Assembly (NCBI GenBank): GCA_009192285.1
Contig: WBVU01000008.1
Span: forward strand, 1-64,000
Reading direction: 5' to 3'
Length of the DNA stretch: 64,000 nucleotides
Source: Morchella semilibera
Lineage: Eukaryota; Ascomycota; Pezizomycetes; Pezizales; Morchellaceae
The translations under genes were made by a program, and so were the position numbers. Of the stretch, positions 1-10,586 are shown one piece after another. Each line of letters begins with the position of its first letter. The stretch's first letter is position 1. The notes under the pieces are model-generated. The model did no database searches. It saw only the letters and a program-made list of their open reading frames with translations, and was not told the origin of the DNA.

Positions 1-245
1 CCCTCCTCCCCCTTTGCCTTGTTTGAGTTGATGGTCCACCTAGACATTAATGTCTTGGTGGACCGCATGGATTTCTATGTCGAATATCTATGTTTAGGCT
101 TTCCCCCCCCCCCTCCCCTCCACCTCCCCCTCCAACCCTCCTTCCCCCTTTTGCCTTGTTTGAGTTGATGGTCCACCTAGACATTAATGTCTTGGTGGAC
201 CGCATGGATTTCTATGTCGAATATTCATGTTTAGGTTTTCGCTCC
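1..245. repeat. Two-copy tandem repeat with internal palindromes
   Basis: A unit of about 137 bp occurs twice. The block starting GTTTGAGTTGATGGTCCACC is at 21 and again at 158. Each copy contains a near-perfect 30-bp palindrome (34-63 and 171-200) whose arms are GTCCACC and GGTGGAC around AGACATTAATGTCT. The copies are separated by C-rich pyrimidine tracts. The palindromes could form hairpins, but no function is visible. The first copy may continue off the left edge of the window. Confidence 0.85.
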
Positions 246-276
246 TCCTCCCCCTTCAATGGATTGATGGCTGATA

Positions 277-645
277 TTGCCTTCTCATCTCCACCCTTTT
301 TCTACTGTTACAGGTATATCTGATCCGACCATGCAGAGAATGCTCTGGGATTGGAGGCGAGGAATCTACTGTTGGGGCAGGAAATGTCTGTGCGGCGAGA
401 GGTTTGATAGGGGTCATGTCCGATGTATGGATCTGGACTTGGTGTTGAATGATGAGGAGAAGGAGATGATGGAGTTTGATAGACTCTTCCACCCACCGGA
501 CACCAAGTACACCGTCATTGATTACCTGCTTAACATCAAGGCGCATGATAGAGCGTACAGGATATTGACCGATTGGAACAAACGCCTTGCAACAGCATTC
601 CAAGAGAACGAGGTACGACGGTTGATGGATGAGTTTGGTGGTTGA
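277..645 (+). pseudogene. LINE reverse-transcriptase C-terminal fragment (probable)
   Basis: This is an open segment of about 120 codons ending at a stop at 643-645. It contains a C-x-C-G-x8-H-x3-C cluster (CLCGERFDRGHVRC) near residue 37. This resembles the CCHC-type finger that follows the RNase H domain at the C-terminus of Tad/I-clade LINE proteins. It is followed by an acidic/aromatic tail and a WNKRL segment. No reverse transcriptase or RNase H domain lies upstream, where there is only the tandem repeat at 1-245. A pyrimidine-rich stretch ending TGTTACAG at about 314 could be a splice acceptor, so it could instead be the last exon of a host gene. The family assignment rests on this single motif. 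Confidence 0.4.
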
Positions 646-1282
646 AATTGATAGATACGATATGTTTACTTGGGTTCGGAGGTTACGGGAATACTCTTTC
701 GTTATTGATTTATTTGTGTTTCCACTGTTTTATATCTGTCACTCATTTGTTAATTTTCCTATGTCTCTTAATCATTTTCCCATCAACCGTTCCTGCTTTG
801 AGACGGGAATGGTGGGGTGGAGTGGAGGTCTGGGGCCGCTAGAAGTTGGAGTTTGCTCTGCTTCTTTTTCTTTGGAGGATGTACCTGTTGTTAGTCCTGG
901 TCTCGGGGTTGTGCCTCGGTATGGATTGGGCTGTTTTGGGTTTTGGTCTTTGCTGGACTGATTTGTTAGACTCGACTTAGGGGGTTGTGCCTCTGACTTG
1001 GGTTGAGCTGTTGGTTCGGGTAGGGGCTCTTCCTCCCTCGCATGGATTGCTGTTATAAGGGTGATGGCATGCATAAGGACCCGTGCTTGTGTTTGTTCTT
1101 GTCTTCTTCCTTGGTTTGTTGTAAGATCTCGCTTTGAGGGTTGCTTACGAATTTTGGGTTGAGCTCTCCTGGGGTGGATGGGGTTTCATTTTTGTACCTG
1201 CGGTTATAGTTGTAGTCATGTGCCTAGGCTTTCCCTAGCTGTGGTTTGCTATTTGTACCCTAAAACAAATACAGCTTGATCA
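646..1282. other. Gene-free interval
   Basis: No convincing coding sequence is present. The plus strand is G/T-rich, and the open frames on both strands are low in complexity and lack recognisable motifs. It may contain the 3' tail of the LINE-like fragment, but no poly-A end or target duplication was found. Confidence 0.5.
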
Positions 1283-1313
1283 CTAACCCTAACTAACCCT
1301 AACTAACCCTAAC
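1283..1313 (-). repeat. Interstitial telomere-like repeat
   Basis: Three copies of a decamer built from CTAACCCTAA occur in tandem, equivalent to TTAGGG-type telomeric DNA on the minus strand. The array ends exactly where the truncated Pogo-like remnant begins, which fits repair of a break or a capped insertion point. It is the longest telomere-like array in the window. Confidence 0.85.
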
Positions 1314-1539
1314 AATCATAACAACGCTTCGACTACCGAACCTTCGGGACCGATGCCAAAATGCCAGGACACACTATTCGCTATTTTGAGACTATAATTA
1401 CTGGCTGTACAGCAGGAAAAAACAGTAATTGATATCACTATCTTAGGAATTTCAAAAATCGACCCTAGATTAATGATTTCTGGTGTAAAATGAGGTCCCA
1501 TAATAGTCACTCATACAAATTCAATTCTGACCCTCAGGT

Positions 1540-2646
1540 CACTCCTCAAAAAGCCTATATCATTGGTATTATACTGAGAAAGAGGAGGATTTTTATTACG
1601 GATATCAAAAGAATGGCTATATCGATAATTCTATTTGTCTCAAATGGTTGACGGATATATTTGAACCTGAAACGGCATCAAGGTAACTAACTTCTTATTG
1701 TTTTTAGCATCAACAACTAATTTATTATAGGGTAGATGAAAATGAATGGCGTCTATTTATTTTTGATGGCTACAATTCACATTTGGACCCTCTCGTTATA
1801 GACTTTTGTTGGGATCATCACATTATTCCTTATTGCATACCGTCACATACTTCACACATCACACAACCACTCGATGTCGGTGTAATTTCCTCTCTCCAAA
1901 ACTTTTATGGAGAAGAAGTCAATAAACTGCAAGGAAGGGCAATAAAAAATGACAATTTTCCGAATTTATTATCACGCGCAAGAGCAAAAGCTCTGACACC
2001 TCAAAATATCAAAGCAGGATTTCGTGGCGCTGGAATAGTCCCATTCCGGCCTGATGTATCCCTTAGTACCCTGCGGCAACCAGAACCGACGCCTTCTGTT
2101 GAGGACAGTATAGATTCATTTATCAATAGTGATGATCTCCCGAAAACGCCGAACAATCCTCCACACACTCCAAGACTCACTCCTAACCGAGAGATCATAG
2201 CGCATGATCTGGCTATTTGGAATTGCCGGATACCAGAAACCCCTAGAGGATTCAGTAAACTACAACTAGAAGCCCTTTATACAATACACTCTACTATTCC
2301 CAATAGTATAAAACAGCGTGCTATCATAATCAAGCAAAGTCACACAATCCGCAAGCTCTGGGCCAATCTGCAGATGTCAAAAGCTGGGGAAAAGCATTTA
2401 AGAGAGGGAGAAAAACCCGGAGAAGTAAGGCAGGATAAGCGGAAATTAACTAGGGGCACCGCAACTATTGTTGAAAGAGGAAGTAACCTTATAGCTGAGA
2501 GAATCCAAAATGGTCGTGATAGTAGATGGTTGAATAGTCAAGTAGCGGGCCCATCAAAAAGGATTTGTAGAGGAAATAGTCCCACCCCAGATGATACAGA
2601 AGATCCTTCTAGTTCATATCAACCTTTTCATGTATTTAAATTTTAA
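1540..2646 (+). pseudogene. Fot1/Pogo-type transposase, 5'-truncated
   Basis: This is the C-terminal part of a DDE transposase of the Fot1/Pogo group. A first coding stretch (about 1540-1682) includes NGYIDNSICLKWLTDIFEPE, a block typical of the region before the second catalytic Asp. A 48-bp intron (1683-1730, GTAACT...TTATAG) follows, and the frame continues to 2646. The second Asp lies in FIFDGYNSH and the third in TQPLDVGV, 36 residues later, giving DD35D spacing. The DNA-binding domain and the first Asp are missing. The stretch 1318-1540 holds only stop-ridden relics. No flanking inverted repeats were found, and the left break coincides with the telomere-like array. Confidence 0.85.
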
Positions 2647-3317
2647 ATATATAGTCGCAGCTCACTTAGTTGAATTAATTTGTGGCTGTTCGTGGTTTTT
2701 TTAGTCATTGACGTTCCCCGTTGTTGCCGGGCGCACCACACCCTAGTGTGCACCATACCCCCGTGAAGAGGTCTAATGTTCCTACTACACCTTGCGCCAC
2801 TCATTGCTATCATCTATCGTATCACATTACAATAATGACTAGCAGTCCCCGCTCAAAGGTTCTAAGATGAGTACTATAAAATGTGCTGCAAAAGCAACCC
2901 ACATGAAGCGGGTGAAGGAATACATCAAGCAGAATACAGAAAATAAAACCCTGGTAAGCGGCGCCCAAACACTAGTGAGGATAGGCTGAGGTATTATTAT
3001 AGTTGAAACGCACAACAATGCGCGGGGTGGGGAGAAAAAACTCCTTAGAGTTCTGCTTTATATGAAGTCTGATCCCCTTCCCTTGGCTTTCTATATATGG
3101 TACAGTTACCTACATACTGCACCAGGCTATATAACACCAGGAATGATAAGGTTTGCCCACAATTCGCTAAATCAACGATAGAAACGACAGAAACAACAGA
3201 GTATAACAGTATTCATTTATCTACATGTAGCTTACGGCTAACCCAAGCCATATCCACCTTTCTGTCGTTGCATCACCCTTCCTCCCTCAGAAGCGCCCTT
3301 AATCTCTACCGAAGAGG
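2647..3317. other. Interval without an assigned gene
   Basis: There is an A/T-rich 3' region after the Pogo remnant, then a small hairpin in GGGCGCACCACACCCTAGTGTG near 2730. An ATG-led run of 29 codons (2867-2953) ends at GTAAGC and could be a first exon, but no partner exon was found. The 3' end of the minus-strand coiled-coil gene borders this interval. Confidence 0.4.
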
Positions 3318-4535
3318 TCACCTGGCAGATTTTGATCTATCTCTCTCCGTCTCAGCTCTTAGTTTTTCCGCTTCAGCCCTAAATTTCTCCGCCTCAGCTC
3401 TAAACATTTCTGCCTGAGCCCTAAGCTTCTCCGACTCCGCAGCTACTTTTAGAGTCTCAGCCCGCAACCTTTCCGCCTCAGCCCTGAGCCTCTCCGGCTC
3501 TGCTCTCGCTTTCTCGGTCTCAGCATTGATCTTCTCCGCCTCGGCTCGGAACCTCTCCGCCTCGGCTCGGAGCCTCAGTGTCTTCGCTGTCACATTGCCA
3601 GCCACCGGAGCCTGTGTGTTTGTGCCCACATTGACCTTCTCGTGCCTTAACCTCTCTGCCTCCGCCGCCCGCAAGCTCTGCTCAACCTCCACTCTCAACC
3701 TCCCCTCCTCCTCCGCTGCGGCCCTCAATACCTGTTCCTCCTCCGCTTTCAACCTCTCCGTCTCCTCCGATGCGGCCCTCAATTCCTTTTCCTCCTCTGC
3801 TTTCAACCTCTCCGTCTCCTCCGCTGCGGCCCTCAATTTCTTTTCCTCCTCCGTTCTCAACCTCTCCGTCTCCTCCGCTGCGGCCCTCAATTTCTTTTCC
3901 TCCTCCGTTTTCAACCTCTCCGTCTCCTCCGCTGCGGCCCTCAATTTCTTTTCCTCCTCCGTTTTCAACCTCTCCGTCTCCTCCGCTGCGGCCATCAATG
4001 CCCTCAAGCTCCGCTCATCCTCCGCTCTCAACCTCTCCTCCTCCTCAACCTTCCTCAACCTTGCCAGTTCTTCCCTGACCCATTTAACTCCCGCCTCCCT
4101 CTTTCTCTCCGCCTCCTCCGACTCCAACCTCCACCTCTCTTCCTGCTCAGCCTGCACCCTCCTCCACCCCTCCTCTCTCATCCTCCTCTCCAGCAGCTTC
4201 GATTTCTCCGGCTGCTCCCCCTCCGCCTTCCGATTTTCCTCCACCCCCACCATGAAACCCTTAGTCTCCGCCGCCACAACGTTGTCCCCGCGGCGGGCCT
4301 CTCCGCCTGGCGTGCCTGGCCTTGACCTTGGGTCGGGGAAGAGATCAATGAGAATGTCCTCGGTAGTGCCGGACGTAGGTACCGCTACCATGTGCAGAGA
4401 TCGCCCCCGCCCCTCATTCGATGAGCCCTCTAATGGTGGTGCGGGAGATTGGACGTGAGGCAAGGGATGCAGGCTTCCCTGCTGTGACTCGACAGAGTCA
4501 TTGGCTTTGGGTTCGGGTTTGGGGGGTTTTGGCAT
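3318..4535 (-). CDS. Repetitive coiled-coil protein
   Basis: This is a 405-residue reading frame starting at the ATG at 4535. Residues 1-110 are Pro/Ser-rich and probably disordered. The middle carries six tandem copies of an 18-residue unit like AEETERLKTEEEKKLRAA (54 bp in DNA). The C-terminal 85 residues are heptads of the type RAEAERF, about twelve in a row. The whole predicts a long charged coiled coil, with no enzyme motif. The tandem DNA repeats should make it length-variable. Its style resembles the other minus-strand genes at 7137, 35578 and 36229. Its role is unknown, and a structural or scaffold protein is only a guess. Expression is not shown, and no intron is evident. Confidence 0.65.
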   Translation of the reverse strand: MPKPPKPEPKANDSVESQQGSLHPLPHVQSPAPPLEGSSNEGRGRSLHMVAVPTSGTTEDILIDLFPDPRSRPGTPGGEARRGDNVVAAETKGFMVGVEENRKAEGEQPEKSKLLERRMREEGWRRVQAEQEERWRLESEEAERKREAGVKWVREELARLRKVEEEERLRAEDERSLRALMAAAEETERLKTEEEKKLRAAAEETERLKTEEEKKLRAAAEETERLRTEEEKKLRAAAEETERLKAEEEKELRAASEETERLKAEEEQVLRAAAEEEGRLRVEVEQSLRAAEAERLRHEKVNVGTNTQAPVAGNVTAKTLRLRAEAERFRAEAEKINAETEKARAEPERLRAEAERLRAETLKVAAESEKLRAQAEMFRAEAEKFRAEAEKLRAETERDRSKSAR

Positions 4536-5255
4536 GAGTGAGATTTCGTTCCCGATCGCTCGCTGATATATACGTCAAGAATAGTTGTGTATTCACACTC
4601 ACTGACTCGATAGTTTAGGGAGTTATAAACCGAAGTTCGCGGTCCTCTGAGCCGGGGGGTGGGAGTGGAGATCAGTCTTCTTATATCCTTTCCGTCAAGA
4701 TTTGCGACCAAGTTGATAGTCTGAGAAAACTGCGCCAAGAATGACGTGAATCACGTTACTGGTCCCGATCAGGCCTAGCCTCTTCCAGCATATCACCTTT
4801 CTGCCGACATATCACATTTTGGAGATGAAATAAGACATCGAAATGCGATCTGTCACTTTTAGACGAGATTAGATGAGCTTAGATGAGCTTAGACGAGCCA
4901 GGGGCTACATGTCTCCTCTAGCCGGGCTTCAAGCCGACATCGATAGGGAGGGGGACCCAGCGCCTCCGGGTATGTATTCATCATGGAGGAGGAGGATAGT
5001 AAGAGCGCTGTTTTTGAGCTTCTCCGTAATGGAAATATGGGTTTATGCCATGCCGGGGGGGGTTCTGCTCCTGTGTGGAATCGGAGATAACGACAGCCTA
5101 GGTGCTGCTAGGTACATAAATTAATTTGATATAGACTGGTCTACTTGATCTCAACGCGACCTCCAGCACCCACGCCCTCTTCCCCGCCGCTCATCATATT
5201 ACCATCCCCACCCTCGTAATCTTACTTGACGCATCCGCAGCGCATAGACGTACCA
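4536..5255. other. Upstream region of coiled-coil gene
   Basis: This is the probable promoter side of the minus-strand gene starting at 4535. It contains a short tandem (GATTAGATGAGCTTAGATGAG) at about 4867-4900 and fragments near 4790-4830 resembling the ATATCACATTT satellite seen at 19345, 41924 and 56197. No supported gene was found. Confidence 0.4.
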
Positions 5256-5401
5256 CCGCAAAATCTCAGTTCGTTCGGACGGTTACCAGAGGACAATTTT
5301 GCAGAGGAGCTGAAAAATATCACCCCTTGAAGGAAGAGATCAGAGCCTTTTACAGCCAACACCGCTCTTAGCAACCGTCCCAACGAACTGAGATTTTGCG
5401 G
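5256..5401. mobile_element. MITE with Fot1/Pogo-like inverted repeats
   Basis: This 146-bp element is bounded by inverted repeats starting CCGCAAAATCTCAGTTCGTT. The right end is followed by TA and the left by CA, a possible decayed TA. The first 15 bases match the ends of the Pogo element at 58416-60209, and the GGACGGTT block matches as well. It is therefore probably a non-autonomous relative mobilised by a similar transposase. It contains no coding sequence. Confidence 0.85.
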
Positions 5402-5482
5402 TATGGCAGTCCGATCTCGATCTCTCTCGACACCCATCCCCGGCACATTCATCTTCACTCCCCGTGCCTCCCAGTCCATTTA

Positions 5483-5564
5483 AAAGGCTCTGGGATAAAG
5501 TGAGTGAACTAAACGTGGTGTTGACAGGTGAGAATCTGTTCACTCACTTTATCCAAGAGCCTTG
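5483..5564. mobile_element. 82-bp TA-flanked inverted-repeat element
   Basis: The ends are AAAGGCTCTGGGATAAAGTG and its complement, about 26 bp with one internal mismatch. TA lies directly outside on both sides (5481-5482 and 5565-5566). This is a very small Tc1/mariner-type MITE with only about 30 bp between the arms. Confidence 0.8.
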
Positions 5565-5566
5565 TA

Positions 5567-7136
5567 CCAATCCTATAGCTACCCCACCCGCCCCTTGCTT
5601 CCCCTCTTCCGTCCCCCCCCCCCTCCCCACCACCGGCGACAACACGACCATCACCACCAACAACAGATCCTCCAAACCCCTACATCTATATCGCGCACGC
5701 AGATGTACGCCTACCTAATTGCCTTGGCCGGCGCCTTCTCCTAACTAGTCACAACCACCCCTGCACCCCTGCCGCCCACCCATCCCACCCTACTCACACC
5801 ACGCTCACGCCACGCGCGCGTGGAAGGGCAGGAAAGATCGTTGGTAAGCGCCATCAGGAGAGGGGGGGGGGTGCTGCACCCGAGCTCTCCCCGGACTTAC
5901 CACAGTCCTGCTTATAATTGTATTGGGGCCCTCCTCCGCCCCCCCCCCCCCCACCGCTGGAACCTACCATTAGCGACCAAGGAGACACCGGTTATGGTTC
6001 CTTTGATGTGGAGTATAGGGGAAAAGGGGTGGGCGTGCGTGAGGGGGAATATGCAGATGAGGTTGGATGTATCCTTTTCCTTGTCCCCCGCTTTCTTGTG
6101 GATGAATGAGTTGTGTTTAGTAGTAGTAGATGTGGATCGGTAAACCTAGTTTTTATTTCTCCTATAGTGTACCGTTGCTTGTCATTGCTCATTCCATCTA
6201 TTTCTTTCTCTATCAACCCCGCCCCACATTAACCTCATCCACCGACACCTTCCAAGCCCCCATAGTCACACCCCACTGATCTACCAGATCCCTCTTCAAG
6301 TTTCCACAATAAACCCCACTCCGGTCTCAGCTTCTCACATCCTTGTGAGTATAGACAGCGCTCTCACGATACAAAACAGTGTAGTATATCTATATTGTAT
6401 ATGCATAAGGTAGATCCACAGCCCCCTCCATCCCTTCTTGCTCACCAACCTAGAGCTGTTCTAGTGAGTTTTTGTTCCGGTGGAGGAGTGCCAGGAATTA
6501 ACCCTAACCCATGCAGCGTGTAATTAAAAACTGATTCAACACAAAGTGGATAGATGGCCTATATGTGGGGAGATACTTGACCTGTGCCGGTAACAAGCCG
6601 GTACTCACCAGCCAGGGCAGATTATATATACATAGATTAATTAAAACAGCACCAATCTCACCCCCAATCGATGCAGAACATTGAACACCCCGCGCGACCG
6701 GTGGGTAATGAATAAGAAAGCAATAGTAAGATGAACCAAGACTATGCGAATCAACATCGTGTTAACCTTCATAGAAATCTAGGAGAGCGAGTGTCCGACA
6801 GTGTAATTCAATAATATTTGAAGTGAAGGGTCGAGAGGTCGAGATATAGCGCCGCGCTAGTGACGATCCAGGTCTATCACTATTTCCGGCATTATGCCAG
6901 AGGCAAGGGGCCGCCGCACCCAAAGACAGCGAGCTCCACCACAGCTAAAAATCGGGGGAGCCGAATAGCTCGAGTAACACTTTAAGACAAACAAACAGTG
7001 TTATTTAACATCATTCCAGACTCGTTCTCCTTCTCTGTCGCCGGCACTCCACTAACTATTTTAATTTACCTATGTCATCTACAATCGGCCCTCCCATCCC
7101 CCTGCTCTAGAGCATCTCAATTCTGACCCTTACTTC
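5567..7136. other. Gene-poor interval
   Basis: The interval holds C-rich tracts (about 5616-5630 and 5940-5955) and a G run at about 5863-5872. Open frames around 5820-6216 are short and low in complexity. There are two short telomere-like bits, one near 6500. No supported gene was found. The right part borders the 3' end of the coiled-coil gene at 7137. Confidence 0.45.
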
Positions 7137-9065
7137 TTACGAGATGCTCCTTGTCCATTCCATCTGATCATTACCCACCGCACTTGTTTGGTCGCTTTCT
7201 TCATCCATCACTGCCCTCAACCTACTCAGTTTCAATTCTAGAGTATCTATCCATTTCTTCGCTCCCTCCAGCTTCAACTCATAGTTGTGCTTCATCCTCC
7301 CAATTTTCTCGTGTGTTTCACCTAACTCCGTCTCCACTTTCTTCTCCTTCTCACGTAACTGTCTCTCCCTCTCCTCGTGCTCACGCTTGATCTTACCAAT
7401 CTCCTCTCTTTCTGTAACTATTGCCCTTTCCCGTTCTTGCTTCTCACATAGCTGACTCTCCATCTCTGTCATCGCTGCCTGTATCTCGCCCTCCCTCTCC
7501 TCGTGCTCCCGTTTAATCTTGGTAATCTCTTCTTCTTTTTCTCTAACGCATGCTCTTTTGCGCTCCTCCATTTGTTGTACTAGGCTCTTTGCTTCTTCCA
7601 ACTCCACCCTCACTTTCTTCCCGCTTTCCTCCTTCTCACAGAGCTTTCTCTCCATTTCTATCAACGCTGTCTGTATCTTGCCCCCCCACTCCTCGTGCTC
7701 CCGTTTGATCCTGGTAATCGCTTCTTCCTTTTCTCTAATCAATGCTCTCTCGCGCTCCTCCTTTTGTTGTACTAGGCTCTTTGCTTCTTCCAACTCCACC
7801 CTCACTTTCTTCCCGCTTTCCTCCTTCTCACAGAGCTTTCTCTCCATTTCTATCAACGCTGTCTGTATCTGGCCCCCCCACTCCTCGTGCTCCCGTTTGA
7901 TCTTGGTAATCGCTTCCTCTCTTTCTTTAATCAATGCTCTTTCGCGTTCCTCCTTTTGTTGTACCTGTCTCTTTGCTGCTTCTAACTTCACCCTCACCTT
8001 CTTCTCGCTCTCCTCCTTCTCACGTAGCTGACTCCCCATCTCCTGTAGCTTGATGTCCAACGCCTTGCGCTCGCTCTCCATCTTCTCAACTTTCCTCTCC
8101 GCAGCCAAGATTTTATCACGCAGCGCCACCCTGTCTTGCAAAGATTGAATGTCTTTCCGCTCTCCAAAAGCAAGAAGGTTTGATTTCTCTCCCTCTAGAC
8201 CCATATTCTTCTGCCGCTCATCAAGGAGCTCTCTCTCCATTTTCCTACTCTTCTGCTGCTCATTAAGGAGACCTATTCCCAGAGATATCACCTTGGAATT
8301 TTCATTTTTGATCATATCTATCAGGCACGGGATAGCCTCTTCATGGCTCAGCACCCGGACCCCCTCAAACGCCCCAGCCAGGCACGCCGTGCTTCCACAA
8401 CCACTACAACCGTCATCGTCCGTTTCCGTCTGGCCAATCGCAGCCGGGTGGTGTCCTCTGATGTTTCTTGTGCTATCTTGCTGATCATGTGAGTTTGATG
8501 CTCCTACCGACCTCGGTTGGGTCTCGGGGATATGGGGAGAGGACTTTGACGCTCCGGTGACTAGAGCTTGGCGGGGGTCGGGGTCGTGGTCCTGCTCAAC
8601 CCCGTTTGATTGCTTCTGAGGGCTCTGTTCTTCTTTCTTCATTGTCGGTGGCTGGGAGCTCTGACCTTGTGTACCGACTGCCAGCCTCAGTAGGTTCTCG
8701 GAAACAGCGGGAGGGGAATTTGAGGCTCCGGCGACTGATGCTAGGTGGGAGCCGGAGTCGTGGTTTTGTGCGGCCCTGTTTGGTTGTTTCTGAGCGCTCT
8801 GCTCTTCTTTCTTCATTGTCGGTGGCTGGGAGCTCTGACCCTGTGCACCGACTGCCAGCCTCAGTAGGTTCTCGGAAACAGCGGGAGGCGAATTTGAGGC
8901 TCCGGCGACTGATGCTTGGTGGAGGCCGGAGTCGCGGCCCCGTGCGGCCCTGTTTGGTTGTTTCTGAGCGCTCTGCTCTCCTTCCTGATTTATTGGCTGT
9001 TGCGGCGGGGCCTGGGAGCCGACGCCCGATCCCCCACGATGTTTCTTCCGGCTTCGACGACTCAT
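7137..9065 (-). CDS. Large coiled-coil protein with nested repeats
   Basis: This is a 642-residue frame starting at the ATG at 9065. The N-terminus (RRSRKKHRG) is basic. Residues 50-210 carry about two and a half copies of a 58-residue unit beginning VAGASNSPPAVSENLLRLAV. A short Cys cluster (CSGCGSTAC) follows near residue 220. The segment ALSHEEAIPCLID-like at about 235-260 looks globular, and the rest is coiled coil. Within the coiled coil a 63-residue unit (KKVRVELEEAKSLVQQKEER...) recurs three times, giving 189-bp DNA repeats. It resembles the genes at 3318 and 36229 in style only. No catalytic motif was seen and the function is unknown. Confidence 0.65.
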   Translation of the reverse strand: MSRRSRKKHRGGSGVGSQAPPQQPINQEGEQSAQKQPNRAARGRDSGLHQASVAGASNSPPAVSENLLRLAVGAQGQSSQPPTMKKEEQSAQKQPNRAAQNHDSGSHLASVAGASNSPPAVSENLLRLAVGTQGQSSQPPTMKKEEQSPQKQSNGVEQDHDPDPRQALVTGASKSSPHIPETQPRSVGASNSHDQQDSTRNIRGHHPAAIGQTETDDDGCSGCGSTACLAGAFEGVRVLSHEEAIPCLIDMIKNENSKVISLGIGLLNEQQKSRKMERELLDERQKNMGLEGEKSNLLAFGERKDIQSLQDRVALRDKILAAERKVEKMESERKALDIKLQEMGSQLREKEESEKKVRVKLEAAKRQVQQKEERERALIKEREEAITKIKREHEEWGGQIQTALIEMERKLCEKEESGKKVRVELEEAKSLVQQKEERERALIREKEEAITRIKREHEEWGGKIQTALIEMERKLCEKEESGKKVRVELEEAKSLVQQMEERKRACVREKEEEITKIKREHEEREGEIQAAMTEMESQLCEKQERERAIVTEREEIGKIKREHEERERQLREKEKKVETELGETHEKIGRMKHNYELKLEGAKKWIDTLELKLSRLRAVMDEESDQTSAVGNDQMEWTRSIS

Positions 9066-9296
9066 GATAGTTATATGCGGTGCGATAGATGGTATGGGTT
9101 ATAATGGTGCTGCCCGTGGTCATGGTAATCGTGCCGGAGACGAATATATATCTCCCGGTGGGGGCCTGGCAGATTAGGCATCCCACTTTATGCAGCAGGA
9201 TGCAAGGTGACAAAGCATGCTGTGTTGCCCTACTCGCGCGGCCGGTTTGAAGCCAAGCCTTTGCAGCATTCAGACCAATTGCCTTTTGTTCTGAGC

Positions 9297-9767
9297 TATG
9301 GTGCGGCGCTCTTTAAAGATGACACAAATCGCATCGTTTATAAGCGACCTTTTTGCCAGACAAGATATCAAGAATCTATGTAGCCAAATTGTAGGCATAG
9401 GTATGACAAAGACTTTCGCCTCATAGATTTTTGATATCTTGCCTTGTTGGGAAGTTATAAGCAACGCCATTTACCTATGTTGTATGGCTCGAGAAGCTAT
9501 GGAGGGTAGGTGTGTAAACTTCGGCGTTTGCAGCCAATCAGTCTATAGAAACTAGGAGATCTACTCCCATAATTGTACTAGCGCCTAGCCTAACGGTCTA
9601 ATTCCCATACAAAAAAGATTCCTCTGTGGTTTACACACCCACCCCCTATGCCTTCTCGCGCCATACGTAAATGGCGCCAAGACCTCGGTGGAGTGGAACA
9701 GTAATATAGCCATTTATACAACTACATTACAGGATCGCAGCCAACCTTTAAGACGCACCGCACCATA
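9297..9767. mobile_element. Inverted-repeat element with TATGGTGCGG ends
   Basis: A 471-bp interval is bounded by TATGGTGCGGCGCTCTTTAA and the complement of a similar end (TATGGTGCGGTGCGTCTTAA). The interior has a second inverted pair around CAAGATATCAAGAATCTATG (about 9358-9440). No clear target duplication was seen. A diverged partial copy starts at about 10776 and shares GGCTGCAATCCTGTGATGTA with the complement of 9720-9745. It is non-coding and its superfamily is uncertain. Confidence 0.6.
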
Positions 9768-10440
9768 TTTCAATTGGGCAGCGCAAGTACTCGTGCGGCT
9801 GGTCTGAAGCGCCCTAACGGACTGTCGAAGTCCAAAAGATTCAGCTTTTACAACCTCCAGATCAGCAATGCAATTTTCGTTCTTGTGTGAATGCCTTAAA
9901 TCCGGCAGCACGAGTACCGGGTACCAAGGGTAACTCTGGCTAGATGTCAGGTCCTAGCGACGAACGCTCGCTATCCGCTGACGGTCGTGAGTGGGGTACT
10001 CCCTGGAGTGACGTCAACAGGTGGGGATCAGGTCCTGGACAATGTTTCCAACGGTTATTCGGTTTACCAGTTCTAACTGGTTTTCTAGAACCGTTTAAGA
10101 AAATAGTTAGGGTTCAATTTTCACTTCTCACTATTTGGTTCGGTTCGGCTTTGGGCTTTGGCAAAACTGGTTTTGTATGCACCTAGAACTCTGTAGATCT
10201 AATTAATAGTGCCTAACCCTGACCCTAACCCTGAACACCTTTGGTGTAGAGTTCCTGCCAGGACCTCAGACTCTTTCTATGGTTTAAACCGTTGCTTATT
10301 CGGTCGGTTCAGTTGCAGGCTATTTTTATTCAGTTCAGTCTAGTTCAGTGTATTTTGCTGAAATACAAACCGGTTACAACCGTTGGACACACTAACCCGC
10401 AACATGCTGCAGGTTGCTTCTGCGTCTACGTCCGCATATA
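9768..10440. other. Interval with a possible decayed inverted-repeat element
   Basis: Near 10048-10389 the ends CCAACGGTTATTCGGTTTAC and its partner CCGGTTACAACCGTTGG suggest a further element with GGTT/AACC subterminal motifs, but no target duplication was found. A short run of telomere-like motifs (CCTAACCCTGACCCTAACCC) lies at 10212-10233. No gene was seen. Confidence 0.4.
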
Positions 10441-10586
10441 CCGCAAATATTCGATAAATTCGCTATCGTTGCATAGGGGTTCAGTTGGGTTTCTTGGTGA
10501 GAGAAGGTACTCTCGAGCCTCTCCCTTGAGGCTCTCTCACCAAAAAACCCCCGCGCAGCGATAGCGAATTTATCGAGTGTTTGCGG
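10441..10586. mobile_element. Palindromic TA-flanked MITE
   Basis: A 146-bp element has TA on both sides (10439-10440 and 10587-10588). The ends start CCGCAAATATTCGATAAATT (left) and CCGCAAACACTCGATAAATT (right, complement). Pairing continues inward through GGTGAGAG and GAGCCTC arms, so almost the whole element can fold into one hairpin. The ends resemble the MITE at 18407-18539. Confidence 0.85.

Noticed and set aside
3526-4458. 310-codon plus-strand frame opposite the coiled-coil gene
   Set aside because: It is an antisense shadow of a highly repetitive coding sequence; its Ser/Leu-rich repeats are simply the complement of Glu/Arg codons.
7519-8484. Plus-strand frames within 7137-9065
   Set aside because: They are antisense shadows of the repetitive coiled-coil gene, with no start context or motif.
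8596-9213. 205-codon minus-strand frame overlapping the 7137-9065 gene
   Set aside because: It arises from the 174-bp tandem repeat read in another frame.
10048-10389. hAT-like element with CCAACGGTT ends
   Set aside because: The ends are short and no target duplication was found; kept only as a note in the interval entry.
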